A DNA stretch of 64,000 nt from Streblospio benedicti (lineage: Eukaryota; Annelida; Polychaeta; Spionida; Spionidae), in assembly GCA_019095985.1 (NCBI GenBank), contig CM032659.1, positions 22,542,695 to 22,606,694 of the forward strand. Direction: 5' to 3'. Both the position numbers and the translations under genes were made by a program. The notes under the pieces are model-generated. The model was not told where the DNA came from. It saw nothing but the letters and a program-made list of their open reading frames with translations, and did no database searches. Each line of letters opens with the position of its first letter. The stretch's first letter is position 1. This document shows positions 44,901 through 47,694 of the stretch, piece by piece.

Positions 44901-46684
44901 CATTTTCACTGTTTCCACTCGTACGTTCTTTGGTCAGGAAAAAAAAAAAGAACTAAGAATAAATCCTCCTAGTAACGTATTAAAAGTCTTAACGGAATTT
45001 ATGGAAAAGGAAGAACCTACATGCCAATGAACTGATGTGTGTTGTAAGGTCATTTAAAAACAATACATTCAAAGAGGACCACAATCAACCAAATTCATGT
45101 TAAAAGATTTACAATTGAACAAATGTTGAATTTCCATGGAGAAGAAATTGCTCCAAGATTTTGTCCAATATATGCAATCAAAAGTGCATGTAGTGCGTAT
45201 ATCATGCGGACAGTTCACACCAGCTCTGGTACAGGCCTCCCCTTACAGATCATATAGATATTTTACGTGACAACTGTTTCAGTTCTTCATGGAGCATACA
45301 ATTAAAGATGTATTCCCTGTATTCCTATTATCAGAATGATAATTATATTATCGTAAATGTCCATGTTCACTTGATAAAGTGTCACATTAGAAATGCTTCG
45401 TATTACATATTAGCACTTGTGATGTGAATGTGAATAACTGTTCACATTAAAGACCACACCTATTTTATAAACATATTTATGATAATTATAGACTACTATG
45501 AGTTGCTATTTCTTATACTGTATAGTATTGACTGTAAAGATCATTCTAATAGCTCTTAATTGTATTCTATGTTTTATCTATGTTTGTGATCTTATATTAT
45601 AATATACATGTAAGATCACAAACATAGATGTATAAGTGTACTTAAATTGTTTCTCATAATTATTAGTTTAGTGCTATTTTAACAAACAGGAATAAGAGTC
45701 TGTACTTGAGAAATAGTATAACCTCTGGTTTCTGAGCGAAAAAACTGCGCTAGCGAGATTCCGCCAAAAGTGGCAAAGTCATGAGAAACTATTGTTGTGG
45801 TATTGACCAAAATAGGAAGAATATTTGTCAATTTACACACCAAAGTCGGCCATAATTTCCTACGGTGTGTGCAATTCATTAGGTTTTAACATGAGACACT
45901 CGCCAAATGGGAAATCTTTTCATCTGGCGAATTTCAATTTCCAAAGATAAATAGATGCAGCTTTGTTTGTTGTGAGCTGTGATGTTGTTGTATTGTGTTC
46001 AATAGCGAGGCCAATAGAAAAGCTGTCGAAATGCTCGAGGGAACTATTTAGGTACGATGTAGAACTGGGTGTTAGAATAATGACTTGATCTGAGTGTGGT
46101 TTCAAGGGTAGAAAATCAAGCACGATGATGACATGTGTAAAATTGTAGCATGTATTTCCTACATAAAAAGAGTGTAGAGAGCGATGAAATTAATTGTGCA
46201 GTTGACCATTTAGGTTGCTTTGTAAGATTGAATGTTTGAAATGTATGGGCAATACTGACGGACAATGACCACCCAGCAAAACTAGGACCACATCACTTAG
46301 TTCTGTTTATCACTGTCATAGTACACTGGGGTGACAATGGTCCCCTTACATATCATTCATACGCCATGATGATCCCATATATGCTAGAAAACTCTATTCA
46401 TAGACTGTATACATATATTTCTTTTCCTTTCCATGCAATTTTCAATAAACAGTTGCAAATTTCTTTTCAAACAAAGTTTCTCATGATACTGGCCGTTTCA
46501 AGCTAAAGGCGCCTTTCCTATTCATAGAGGTAATTATCCACATTTTTGGTACAGGAAGGGGAGGTGATGTACGAGGTGAGCTACTGCCTGGATGCCGAGG
46601 CTGGGAACAACATCATCTACCAGGGCCTCAACTCCACCGTGCACTTCCAGCTGCCGGCCGGACCTCAGGACCAAGGATTCTCAG
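889..46684 (+). CDS. PKD1-like: polycystin-1-like PKD/REJ receptor, internal part of gene (45 exons)
   Basis: Seen: 45 exons on one strand with GT-AG sites; reading phases agree at 43 of 44 joins (exception: exon 42 to 43). The conceptual protein has about 13 full PKD domains plus the end of one more (WDFGDG-type cores such as YLWDFGDGT, FTFDYGDGT, FDWDMGD, DVDFGDG, and closing strands such as GEYNVTVKAVN). A REJ module follows: SLDK-type linkers end at VCKPPGV, then LPYGNYTVMLKV, VVLDGSASFDPDF, YMWSCYQL, LVVRPGVLLQGLTY and FRVNRAPAPGYCSLSP. Known of the family: polycystin-1 carries tandem PKD domains, then REJ, GAIN/GPS, PLAT and 11 membrane spans, and acts as a mechanosensory or adhesion receptor paired with TRPP channels. 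The human REJ block has the same order of signatures (GGS, LDGSESYDP, RRGVL, NRPPLGGSCRLFP). Inferred: extracellular. No start codon or membrane part is in the window, so PKD1, PKD1L1 and PKDREJ cannot be told apart. Odd: a roughly 508-residue low-complexity insert inside REJ. Confidence 0.9.
976..3721. other. intron 1
   Basis: 2.7 kb with no supported exon; flanking exons are both phase 0. Contains a T-rich imperfect tandem of roughly 110-130 bp units sharing tcaaaagttttgag (about 2660..2945). A GC-richer patch lies around 2505..2660; its function is unknown. Confidence 0.6.
2660..2945. repeat. imperfect T-rich tandem repeat, about 3 units
   Basis: Recurring tcaaaagttttgag followed by ctttatttat and then a gttttt-rich stretch. 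Copies are diverged. The third copy reads ggaattttgagcattttt. Confidence 0.45.
3722..3862 (+). CDS. exon 2: PKD domain b, start
   Basis: 47 codons, phase 0 to 0, after cacatttgcag and before gtgggt. It encodes VAVNNQLEDVRFSVHGNDSS onward: a linker strand, then a VxFSVxG-type first strand of a PKD fold. Confidence 0.85.
4675..4815 (+). CDS. exon 3: PKD domain b, core
   Basis: 47 codons, phase 0 to 0, after gtttttcag and before gtaaaa. VNYGNGDIQHY is a diverged form of the WDFGDG core. A second NGT sequon follows. Confidence 0.85.
4816..5654. other. intron 3
   Basis: AT-rich, 839 bp. I see no exon, tandem repeat or recognisable element in it. Confidence 0.6.
5655..5765 (+). CDS. exon 4: PKD domain b, end
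   Basis: 37 codons, phase 0 to 0, after gttttgcag and before gtgggt. HKYISEGEFRPTLVVTNTLS is the closing hairpin, completing domain b. Confidence 0.88.
5918..6050 (-). mobile_element. LINE 3'-end fragment, TTGAT-tail family
   Basis: Reverse-complement match by eye to copies at 12416..12740, 41085..41175 and 56995..57180. Shared words are ctgcccagtctac, cctccaagc and the caatcaatcagat tail. It ends just upstream of exon 5. Confidence 0.6.
6064..6206 (+). CDS. exon 5: PKD domain c, first half
   Basis: 143 bp, phase 0 to 2, after gtacag and before gtgcgg. VGSLLNFSATLSPSSRFATY then SWTVSMQD: the usual strand-turn-W(T/D) PKD core without the GDG turn. Contains an NFS sequon. Confidence 0.87.
6234..6350 (+). 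mobile_element. mariner-like MITE fragment, CAGTAGAACC family
   Basis: Starts tctctattagcaccaccttt and continues gaggtggtctctatacagag, matching copies at 22062..22240, 30838..31012 and 60185..60350. Family ends read TACAGTAGAACC and GGTTCTACTGTA, with TA as the outermost bases. Adjacent to the exon 5 donor. Confidence 0.6.
6932..7121 (+). CDS. exon 6: PKD domain c end, domain d start
   Basis: 190 bp, phase 2 to 0, after gattttcag and before gtaatg. HTFSQSGHYVVTAIGQNAVS closes domain c. LDPISQLTLQYSPNNSLVK begins domain d. Confidence 0.9.
7165..7240 (-). mobile_element. mariner-like MITE fragment
   Basis: Minus-strand relic of the CAGTAGAACC family: ggacctaatagagaggttct and atgaacctccataaagaggc are recognisable. 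Both ends are incomplete. Confidence 0.5.
7708..7902 (+). CDS. exon 7: PKD domain d
   Basis: 65 codons, phase 0 to 0, after actttcag and before gttggt. LGATAVFTASVVTGTDVKFE then WEFHG, and closing YTFDTVGEYNVTVKAVNLLG. One of the clearest PKD domains in the window. Confidence 0.93.
8291..8398 (+). CDS. exon 8: PKD d/e linker and start of e
   Basis: 36 codons, phase 0 to 0, after gtattttag and before gtgagc. VQEPVSGLVVEVPEAVTRGS is the typical Vxxpv-GL linker of polycystin PKD arrays, then TVTIRVK. Confidence 0.88.
8418..8515. repeat. dispersed T/C-rich repeat fragment
   Basis: Resembles 15770..15930 and, inverted, 50335..50550: cccatatccctcttcttttt, then cactttcccataacaccc. Probably a relic of one dispersed family. 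It lies 20 bp after the exon 8 donor. Confidence 0.45.
8642..8964. mobile_element. non-autonomous DNA transposon with about 45-bp inverted repeats
   Basis: The left arm contains taaaacttcatcaaactgta. The right arm contains tacagtttgatgaagtttta followed by cagtgtagactggg. No coding capacity, about 323 bp. Superfamily not assigned. Confidence 0.65.
9094..9290. repeat. imperfect tandem duplication across the exon 9 acceptor
   Basis: caggcaccaagg occurs in the exon (about 9275) and at about 9115 behind a decoy ttttcag. The word atgttaagcaactcatta occurs at about 9157 and 9227, the first copy followed by another decoy, tctttcaggtgg. The real acceptor therefore has two upstream partial copies. Confidence 0.6.
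9268..9447 (+). CDS. exon 9: PKD domain e
   Basis: 60 codons, phase 0 to 0, after tttgttcag and before gtgggt. VSTGTKVHYMYDQGNGLVDN is a diverged core; LTFDELGWQTVTVYAHNRVS closes the domain. GC-richer than its flanks. Confidence 0.9.
9585..9690 (+). mobile_element. mariner-like MITE fragment
   Basis: Repeated ggttcatgttggtctcttta and ggttcatcgtggtttattta words resemble the body of the CAGTAGAACC family. Degraded and internally duplicated. Confidence 0.4.
10121..10214 (+). CDS. exon 10: PKD e/f linker, start of f
   Basis: 94 bp, phase 0 to 1, after gttcttttag and before gtaaga. LLVQDPVPTFSLAALGPVAM then YTIFVARQI. Confidence 0.85.
10215..11612. other. intron 10
   Basis: 1.4 kb, no supported exon. 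It has a small imperfect palindrome at about 10253..10325 that shares ctgctaacgt with the MITE at 421..527, and a long foldback at 11341..11535. Confidence 0.55.
11341..11535. mobile_element. foldback element, about 90-bp arms
   Basis: Arms pair from aataaatatatagcattctc outward to the complement ending about 11535. They contain gatgaaacatgacgtttcgc and gcgaaacgtcatgtttcatc; the loop is about 12 bp. No coding capacity. Confidence 0.75.
11613..11768 (+). CDS. exon 11: PKD domain f
   Basis: 156 bp, phase 1 to 1, after gtctgtag and before gtaagt. GGGGGDG then LVYVWRVAEQP (core tryptophan) and TNVSLTVYNR. GC-rich; contains an NVS sequon. Confidence 0.85.
11785..11955 (-). mobile_element. MITE, GCAGATCCA family, copy 1
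   Basis: Begins ggcagatccactctttttga 16 bp inside the intron and ends near ggttctgcctatgg. Similar copies lie at 17318..17490 and 53800..53945, with agatccctcaagtgcac and taccaaaatacctta words. Confidence 0.6.
12416..12740 (+). mobile_element. LINE 3' end with TTGAT tail
   Basis: Broken reading frames give KGRPKQTL-like text from gaaggcaagggaagacccaa, typical of a retrotransposon C-terminus. It is followed by gtagactgggcagtta and the tail atttgattgatttgattgg. Strongly 5'-truncated. Confidence 0.65.
12959..13071 (+). CDS. exon 12: PKD domain f end, g start
   Basis: 113 bp, phase 1 to 0, after tttcgcag and before gtgtgt. VGNFSASVEVVVPDSASAVR joins f to g; VQTHFYIV begins g. Confidence 0.85.
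13279..13370 (+). CDS. exon 13: PKD domain g
   Basis: 92 bp, phase 0 to 2, after attttcag and before gtaata. GLGQPPCEINVNYVNNGASH: diverged core with one Cys; NMT sequon. Confidence 0.83.
13435..13640 (-). mobile_element. tRNA-derived SINE, 5' part
   Basis: On the minus strand an A-box-like ggccaagtggatagg and a B-box-like ggttgtgagttcaattccc have tRNA-like spacing. The same head is seen at 51190..51260. It ends about 50 bp before exon 14. Confidence 0.6.
13691..13858 (+). CDS. exon 14: PKD g end, h start
   Basis: 168 bp, phase 2 to 2, after ctacttgcag. TYMYTNVG-like WTHMYTNVGIKTLSVSTNCG closes g; VRDLRLLGAHVLMPSNR starts h. The donor is CAACAG/GTATCA. The exon's own last 27 or so bases (atgtacta through caacag) are the founder of the adjoining minisatellite. 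Only this first donor keeps the frame with exon 15: the next copy is 19 bp downstream. Confidence 0.88.
13834..14575. repeat. minisatellite, about 30 units of 27 bp, seeded by exon 14 donor
   Basis: The unit contains caacaggtatcataatg followed by tactcgccgt. The first unit overlaps the exon 14 end. I counted about 30 units, most with an intact AG/GTATCA that looks like a 5' splice site. Variants include gaccacag, agatatc and atcaaaagttatc toward the right end, where the array decays. The 27-bp unit is a multiple of 3, but the first step is 19 bp, and the exon frame meets a TAA in the second unit. Confidence 0.95.
14863..14959 (+). CDS. exon 15: PKD domain h
   Basis: 97 bp, phase 2 to 0, after gtttttcaag and before gtagtt. 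SYMWGAVTTGGSHLLYNWTF: core tryptophan with NWT sequon. Confidence 0.83.
15238..15502 (+). CDS. exon 16: PKD domain h end, i core
   Basis: 265 bp, phase 0 to 1, after tccacag and before gtgagt. VSYTFTTSFPATEIQVTAFN closes h; SIIIQGSGPHFLLDVDFGDG is the core of i. Confidence 0.93.
15770..15930 (-). repeat. dispersed repeat, ggcgggtttataagg family
   Basis: Complement of the 50335..50550 family: tttccttataaacccgcccc at its right end. Internal near-repeats of tttcccacat. It abuts the acceptor region of exon 17. Confidence 0.55.
15958..16109 (+). CDS. exon 17: PKD domain i end
   Basis: 152 bp, phase 1 to 0, after cttttag and before gtaacg. HEYRDQGEYRVSLTVANLVS is a canonical closing hairpin. Confidence 0.92.
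16462..16619 (+). CDS. exon 18: PKD domain j, first half
   Basis: 158 bp, phase 0 to 2, after acttgcag and before gtaaga. VPITGLTAELLSGASVIPIG then FVTASVETGD and WQWHFGDDED (PKD core). Confidence 0.92.
16622..16860 (-). mobile_element. SINE copy, 3' end abutting exon 18 donor
   Basis: Minus-oriented relative of 51187..51520: tail gaatgtaaatgtaaatgt, then caactccctggtgagcatat and gacctgtacctatttaa. It lies within about 7 bp of the exon 18 donor. It pairs with 17560..17695, an opposite-oriented copy of the same 3' region. Confidence 0.6.
17318..17490 (+). mobile_element. MITE, GCAGATCCA family, copy 2
   Basis: Ends agcagatccaggggg and atggatctgcct are inverted repeats. The interior has taccaaaataccttattttc and gagatccctcaagtgcac, shared with 53800..53945. 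Confidence 0.65.
17560..17695 (+). mobile_element. SINE 3' fragment
   Basis: tgctccccagggagttgaga and the tail agcacatttacattttt match the 51187..51520 copy. Only the 3' half remains. Confidence 0.55.
18112..18197. repeat. compound CA/GA microsatellite
   Basis: Degenerate cacgcacatgcac repeats followed by (ag)n and gaaagagagggaggg. Intronic. Confidence 0.85.
19044..19271 (+). CDS. exon 19: PKD domain j end, k start
   Basis: 228 bp, phase 2 to 2, after tattttag and before gtgagt. HTYSSPGSYEVTVYVKNSLY closes j; VPLKGLTLTELYGNVSAKLL opens k. Sequons NAS, NVS. Confidence 0.92.
19601..19725 (+). CDS. exon 20: PKD domain k core
   Basis: 125 bp, phase 2 to 1, acceptor tctctcacag, donor gtgagt. 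VEQGSDVHFTFDYGDGTTKV: intact YGDGT core. I preferred this acceptor to one at 19532 because domain spacing then matches the neighbours. Confidence 0.88.
19875..19987 (+). CDS. exon 21: PKD k end, l start
   Basis: 113 bp, phase 1 to 0, after gtgtttcag and before gtcagt. SGRFSVSVRASNLLRELSAA closes k; VPPNGLSLDK opens l. Confidence 0.9.
20532..20646 (+). CDS. exon 22: PKD domain l core
   Basis: 115 bp, phase 0 to 1, after gtttgcag and before gtaagg. TIEFRASISAGTAVSFDWDM then GDQTT: classical PKD core. Confidence 0.93.
21088..21209 (+). CDS. exon 23: PKD domain l end
   Basis: 122 bp, phase 1 to 0, after ttttgcag and before gtgaga. THQYRWLGKFTVTVVAYNRV closing hairpin; then a Cys-containing linker, VTCEERIQ. 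Confidence 0.92.
21227..22060. mobile_element. non-autonomous DNA element, possibly piggyBac-like
   Basis: Ends ttaaagccgcatctcact and, inverted, ttaaaggccatgtcccact both contain TTAA, the known piggyBac target. The interior holds a strong palindrome (21736..21866) with arms gcagacagtgaatgcaaggt and complement. No coding capacity seen. The end assignment is tentative. Confidence 0.45.
21736..21866. repeat. internal palindrome, about 58-bp arms
   Basis: gcagacagtgaatgcaaggt ... ccttgctttgactgtctgc with cacaaccga/tcggttgtg and aaaaaaagtctggctgagac at the centre. It would fold into a long hairpin. Confidence 0.8.
22062..22240 (+). mobile_element. mariner-like MITE, CAGTAGAACC family
   Basis: Near full-length: acagtagaacctctaatgag through gcttaattggagattctact-type end. 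The interior repeats gaggtggtctctatacagag and gaggtggtctctacgaagag. Confidence 0.65.
22682..22818 (+). CDS. exon 24: PKD domain m, first half
   Basis: 137 bp, phase 0 to 2, after ttcccacag and before gtagat. LFYAIDEPFTMRATPRPNIT then YYWKLLDGGSD (core W and DGG). Confidence 0.9.
23122..23178 (+). CDS. exon 25: PKD domain m, short exon
   Basis: 57 bp, phase 2 to 2, after gtatttttag and before gtaagt. LPYTNNGAVQTVRLGKRGR connects core to closing strand; phases fit both neighbours. Confidence 0.85.
23618..23705 (+). CDS. exon 26: PKD domain m end
   Basis: 88 bp, phase 2 to 0, after ttctattag and before gtgggt. YIIRVTAENHIDYVNSDPIQ closing strand. Confidence 0.9.
24173..24330 (+). CDS. exon 27: PKD domain n core
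   Basis: 158 bp, phase 0 to 2, after gttttgcag and before gtgcat. AGSDVTYLWDFGDGTSKEVT: the best-conserved WDFGDGT in the window. Confidence 0.95.
24474..24860 (-). mobile_element. CR1/L2-type LINE, 3'-terminal fragment
   Basis: Minus-strand reading encodes LHWLPVKQRIIFKILTLTFK, then CLTGLAPYYLSELLQPYSPP and GDRAFKTAAPKLWNKFPLSI, the very conserved C-terminus of CR1/L2 reverse transcriptases. The 3' end is the microsatellite (attgt)n, seen on the plus strand as acaatacaatacaatac at 24474..24498. Severely 5'-truncated, as usual for LINEs. The frame is open over about 96 codons, so it is not very old. It lies inside intron 27. Confidence 0.88.
24956..25088 (+). CDS. exon 28: PKD domain n end, REJ start
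   Basis: 133 bp, phase 2 to 0, after tgttttag and before gtgaca. KGEFTVRVNATNGVGFQLVM closes the last PKD; ILEKVCKPPGVTILGARTTK matches the Cys-Pro start of the REJ module. Confidence 0.92.
25113..25244. mobile_element. hAT-like MITE with 8-bp target duplication, copy 1
   Basis: atggtcag at 25113..25120 and 25237..25244 flank inverted ends cacagtcactgagtcccaat and, inverted, cacaggcactgagtccaatg. 8-bp duplications are typical of the hAT superfamily. Copy 2 is at 61650..61773. Confidence 0.8.
25525..25621 (+). CDS. exon 29: REJ module, N-terminal part
   Basis: 97 bp, phase 0 to 1, after gtgttccag and before gtaaca. VLRSEALKVEANVLIICSIT then ATKYTWNITHT, comparable with the human Y-x-T-x-Y-R-W segment. 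A partial tandem copy of the exon end with a second in-frame donor lies just downstream. Confidence 0.88.
25603..25676. repeat. tandem duplication across the exon 29 donor
   Basis: Three copies (27, 18 and 27 bp) of tggaacatcacacacactg-type sequence; two retain cactg/gtaacacat. A second donor after 25666 would add exactly 45 bp with no stop (NTWNITHSCNITHT). Confidence 0.85.
26351..26465. repeat. 28-bp tandem repeat ending in the exon 30 acceptor
   Basis: Four units with ttgactgtcctgtgttgag. The last unit has changed to ctgactttcctgtgtatcag and is the real acceptor. The polypyrimidine-AG is thus present four times. Confidence 0.88.
26466..26575 (+). CDS. exon 30: REJ module
   Basis: 110 bp, phase 1 to 0, after gtgtatcag and before gtaact. 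LLLPPRALPYGNYTVMLK aligns with the human LVLPRLALPVGHYCFVF segment. GC-rich. Confidence 0.92.
26835..29049 (-). mobile_element. Penelope-like element with inverted terminal repeats
   Basis: The 13-bp duplication tgctatttttatg (26835..26847 and 29037..29049) encloses a 116-bp inverted repeat (26848..26963 and 28883..28998, one mismatch) and a 38-bp tail on the right only. The minus strand encodes a reverse transcriptase: LSDPELSILRKGLNF and LPADKGRVTVVMNK near the N-terminus, GLPKVHKTNMPMRPIVSSIG, FDVSALFTSVPVEKALEVV, AAMGSPVSPIICNLYMEEFE and YVDDTAVI. A C-terminal GIY-YIG-like domain follows (VYRIKCQDCEASYETERALK, with an imperfect nuclease motif, then FLEHRRPSS). RT plus C-terminal GIY-YIG identifies a Penelope-like element, and inverted pseudo-LTRs with a one-sided tail are known for the group. 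The reading frame is in three overlapping or adjacent pieces, so it is broken by roughly two interruptions but otherwise nearly full length. It inserted antisense in intron 30 and looks recent. Confidence 0.93.
29468..29652 (+). CDS. exon 31: REJ core
   Basis: 185 bp, phase 0 to 2, after ttggctag and before gtaagt. SIVPSPLKSIIAGGIQRKAS then QVVLDGSASFDPDFPEEGGL aligns residue for residue in pattern with the human IIEGGS and LDGSESYDPNLEDG. Confidence 0.96.
29753..29865 (+). CDS. exon 32: REJ core
   Basis: 113 bp, phase 2 to 1, after gtttttag and before gtaatt. TYMWSCYQLQD then SCFKNSSDSD: the W-x-C and paired Cys of REJ. Its end founds a 31-bp tandem repeat. Confidence 0.93.
29851..29967. 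repeat. 31-bp tandem repeat across the exon 32 donor
   Basis: Unit 0 is ttctctacatcagtg/gtaat (exon/intron). Units 1 and 2 read tcctctacattgatagtaat and tcctctacatttatagtaat, both keeping GTAAT at the donor position. Unit 3 is partial (tcctctacatcaata). Confidence 0.88.
30007..30127 (+). CDS. exon 33: REJ
   Basis: 121 bp, phase 1 to 2, after gtttcag and before gtaacc. ETEFVVNLTVTKGGSRQQDV aligns with EYTFSLTVWKAGRKEEATN of human PC1. Confidence 0.93.
30160..30430. mobile_element. foldback element flanked by CT and GA tracts
   Basis: Arms cagcaagcaagttcctacca and, inverted, tagcaagccagttcctaaca extend to agacaggttttt. Outside them, ctctatctctctctctc on the left mirrors gagagagagagaaagag on the right, so the whole 270 bp is roughly palindromic. 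Confidence 0.7.
30838..31012 (+). mobile_element. mariner-like MITE, CAGTAGAACC family
   Basis: gatctcaatagagaagtggt through ttgaaggttctactgta, ending 27 bp before exon 34. Confidence 0.6.
31040..31163 (+). CDS. exon 34: REJ
   Basis: 124 bp, phase 2 to 0, after cgatcgcag and before gtgaag. SVLCADCEDGVVNPDERLIL matches human SLECVSCKAQAVYEVSRSSY (C-x2-C). LTFVWELFQ follows. Confidence 0.93.
31202..31310. mobile_element. 109-bp MITE, TAGATGCG family, copy 2
   Basis: Inverted ends tagatgcaatcgccagagtt and complement of aactttggcaaccgcatcta; centre ttattttaat. 38 bp past the exon 34 donor. Same ends as 421..527. Confidence 0.7.
31311..32279. other. intron 34, remainder
   Basis: About 970 bp of AT-rich sequence in which I see no exon or recognisable element. 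Confidence 0.55.
32280..32382 (+). CDS. exon 35: REJ, last exon before the insert
   Basis: 103 bp, phase 0 to 1, after gttctag and before gtaatg. IIDGTVVPDDVPINDPERCK; one Cys. The acceptor tract is weak. This is the last exon with REJ-like text before low complexity begins. Confidence 0.8.
32815..33027 (+). CDS. exon 36: Ser/Thr-rich insert
   Basis: 213 bp, phase 1 to 1, after cttgacag and before gtcagt. ATPSPSPSKLTAASTLSTTT: mucin-like, suited to O-glycosylation. Near its end a 24-bp unit (gatactacattgaggact) occurs twice. Confidence 0.85.
33306..33410 (+). CDS. exon 37: Gly/Pro-rich insert
   Basis: 105 bp, phase 1 to 1, after gattttcag. LLGSVQEGSPGGGSGQRPAI. Donor GAAG/GTACAG, where bases from +4 on belong to a transposon end. 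An alternative donor GAAG/GTAGCC after 33341 keeps the same phase. Confidence 0.8.
33412..34010. mobile_element. mariner-like MITE inserted in the exon 37 splice donor
   Basis: Inverted ends cagtactgatatcgtaagaa and, inverted, cagtactgatatcgtaggga (both continuing gatacagaa). TA lies at 33412..33413 and 34009..34010, the Tc1/mariner target duplication. About 595 bp inside, rich in cgtaa/ttacg words, no coding. The left TA is the T of the donor GT plus the following A. Confidence 0.9.
34240..34455 (+). CDS. exon 38: Ser/Thr-rich insert
   Basis: 216 bp, phase 1 to 1, after caatcatag and before gtttgt. SAALTSTTSTASSTSSSIAS: mucin-like low complexity between short Gly/Pro segments. Confidence 0.85.
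35039..35150 (+). CDS. exon 39: Gly-rich insert
   Basis: 112 bp, phase 1 to 2, after cattacag and before gtaagg. GGGGFHPFQSQGSGSGGSGR, then EAMAMLQMGHRPPQD. Confidence 0.82.
35378..36039 (+). CDS. exon 40: long Gly/Ser/Pro-rich insert exon
   Basis: 662 bp, phase 2 to 1, after acttacag and before gtaagc; about 220 residues, the longest exon here. Contains five AGGS units (12-bp repeats near 35650..35710), an RGD tripeptide (TSGSRGDDAPSGG, near 35560), and a loose repeat of about 15 residues built on G-(V/I)-(F/Y)-P-P-I-x-E-G-G. Elastin- or silk-like composition; no fold expected. Confidence 0.88.
36238..36342 (+). CDS. exon 41: Gly/Pro-rich insert
   Basis: 105 bp, phase 1 to 1, after tttttccag and before gtgaca. 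GGSLPGGGNPLIPQEGDSGS, then YYPPEGSGPNT. Confidence 0.85.
36343..39969. other. intron 41
   Basis: 3.6 kb without a supported exon and with few transposons. Two patches look less random than their surroundings (about 37200..37420 and 39000..39170) and could be conserved non-coding sequence. Confidence 0.5.
39970..40080 (+). CDS. exon 42: Gly-rich insert, last exon
   Basis: 111 bp, phase 1 to 1, after tcccttcag and before gtgagc. GGRGPGNQGSQGGGANPAID. Its phase-1 end does not fit the phase-2 start of exon 43. Confidence 0.82.
40220..40290 (-). mobile_element. SINE head fragment
   Basis: Complement reads tgtgcttctgtggctgagtg then gatagggagttggactcgcg: the A-box half of the SINE at 51187. Confidence 0.55.
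40335..40501. mobile_element. mariner-like MITE, inverted ends CAGTAGAAx
   Basis: Left gcagtagaatcttgttatct, right agattacgagtttctactgt. Related fragments at 43078..43230 and 43590..43765 share ttatctcaaatttt and ttatcttgaat. Confidence 0.6.
40850..41060 (+). mobile_element. SINE 3' portion
   Basis: gtaaataggtacaggtcagg, then gtgaatgtagagtcatctga and accataaaccagacatttcc, as in 51330..51515. Confidence 0.65.
41085..41175 (+). mobile_element. LINE 3' end with TTGAT tail, abutting exon 43
   Basis: gtagactgggcagccaggcc then taggatttgattgattg. The tail stops about 10 bp before the exon 43 acceptor, leaving ctttactttgccag. Confidence 0.65.
41185..41309 (+). CDS. exon 43: REJ resumes
   Basis: 125 bp, phase 2 to 1, after actttgccag and before gtacgg. 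RWLNLKASSTATGTDKASLV then RPGVLLQGLTYIIQVTA aligns with human TLVLDETTTSTGSAGMRLVL and RRGVLRDGEGYTFTLTV. An alternative acceptor at 41221..41222 (ggcgacag) would fit exon 42 in phase but drops the aligned start. Confidence 0.88.
41310..41458. repeat. 32/33-bp tandem repeat starting at the exon 43 donor
   Basis: Each unit begins gtacggtcactactggtcac or gtactggtcactactggtca and ends ctcacccag, so each boundary is CAG/GTAC, as at the true donor ACACAG/GTACGG. Four full units and a partial fifth. Confidence 0.92.
41654..41793 (+). CDS. exon 44: REJ
   Basis: 140 bp, phase 1 to 0, after ctgttccag and before gtgaga. FRVNRAPAPGYCSLSPVDGV then FTVMCAGATDE matches human LSPNRPPLGGSCRLFPLGAV and VHFECTGWHDAED. 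High GC. Confidence 0.96.
41905..41979. repeat. uninterrupted (CTG)25 repeat
   Basis: 25 perfect CTG triplets followed by tgttgttgttgctgctg. Intronic, sense strand CTG. Confidence 0.97.
44165..44450. other. GC-rich island of unknown nature
   Basis: Much higher GC than the neighbours (ccgcgccgcagtcccgcgtc), open in more than one frame. No family recognised and no convincing splice sites. Could be regulatory or a fragment of unrecognised coding sequence. Confidence 0.3.
45580..45630. repeat. perfect 19-bp hairpin
   Basis: atctatgtttgtgatctta and its exact complement taagatcacaaacatagat around a short AT loop. Confidence 0.8.
45775..45940. repeat. dispersed repeat, copy 1
   Basis: Shares aaagtcggccataatttcct and gagacactcgccaaatggg with 47695..47860, same orientation, about 1.9 kb apart. 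Confidence 0.8.
46555..46684 (+). CDS. exon 45: REJ, last exon in the window
   Basis: 130 bp, phase 0 to 1, after tggtacag and before gtgagc. EGEVMYEVSYCLDAEAGNNI then IYQGLNSTVHFQLPAG aligns with the human PLVYALLLRRC and CVYKGSLSSYGAVLPPG region. NST sequon. The gene continues beyond the window. Confidence 0.94.
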
Positions 46685-46718
46685 GTGAGCCTCGCCACTG
46701 GCTCTCTTTTATTCTCCC

Positions 46719-46815
46719 ATGTTTGTTGGAAATACTCAATTCTGATTGGGTGAGAGGTGGAGAAGAAAAATTGATATCCTACACTACAAAGTTTAAAGAC
46801 CTAATGATAAATGTA
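46719..46815. repeat. dispersed repeat, inverted relative to 53440..53525
   Basis: aatactcaattctgattggg and ttgatatcctacactacaaa match the complement of 53440..53525. It lies 35 bp after the exon 45 donor. Confidence 0.7.
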
Positions 46816-47694
46816 CATGGAAGAAAAAGGTTAATATATGAGTGATTTTCACTATATGTATATTTTGATGTGATTAGTTTAATACATATCTGTCATGTTT
46901 AATGGACGGTATTACTTATTTTGGCAATCCATGAACATGTGTGCACTAAATATTGCCATACATCATTTTTACGTTATTCTTATTAAGTCTGTGAGGGTCA
47001 GTTGACATATGTGCAGCATAAATATCAGCATATTGCATAATAAACAGATTTCCTCTGTCTTATTTGCAATTACCAATATCATTTTACAAATCGCCTCTAT
47101 AAATTTACCCAAAATGTAGACCTACATGTACCCAAAAGTTAGTACCATATGAAAAGTCAAACCATTGAAAATCCAATATAAAACACATTCATTTCAAAGA
47201 ACACCCCAAGCCCATGGTCATTTGGATGGGCATATATAGTATAAGTCTGCTAATCATATACATTGTAGAAAAGTAGTACCCTCAGTATACAGTCTTTGTA
47301 AGGACTCTGAGACCAAATTGTCAATTCGTTATTCACTATTTTCATGCCTCTGCCATGTTGATATCAAAACACGTCATCTACATCATACAACTGCAAAAAC
47401 AAACATGATTTTTTTCATGAATTCCTCAACACAAAACATTGATTTTGTTTTGTTTTGCTAATTACACAATATGTTAAAATCATTGTTTGGTGTTCATTTG
47501 AAATGTAATTCATATTGAGAGAATCATCAAAAAAGGGCTAATAGAAATCCAGAGGCACACATACATGCCATATATAGGTACTACCATTCAAGGGCCCACT
47601 CCCATTTTAAGGCCCACCCCCAAATTTGGATTGTATTAAAGTCTGGATCATTGCAATTACAATGTAAATAGGTGAAAACCCACTCCCTACATTG

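Larger units (their letters stand above)
41794..46554. other. intron 44
   Basis: 4.8 kb. Contains a GT/G-rich tract (41812..41850), a CTG repeat, MITE relics (43078..43230, 43590..43765), GC-rich patches of unknown nature (42370..42540 and 44165..44450), a 19-bp perfect hairpin (about 45580..45630) and a dispersed repeat (45775..45940). No exon is needed: flanking exons are both phase 0. Confidence 0.55.
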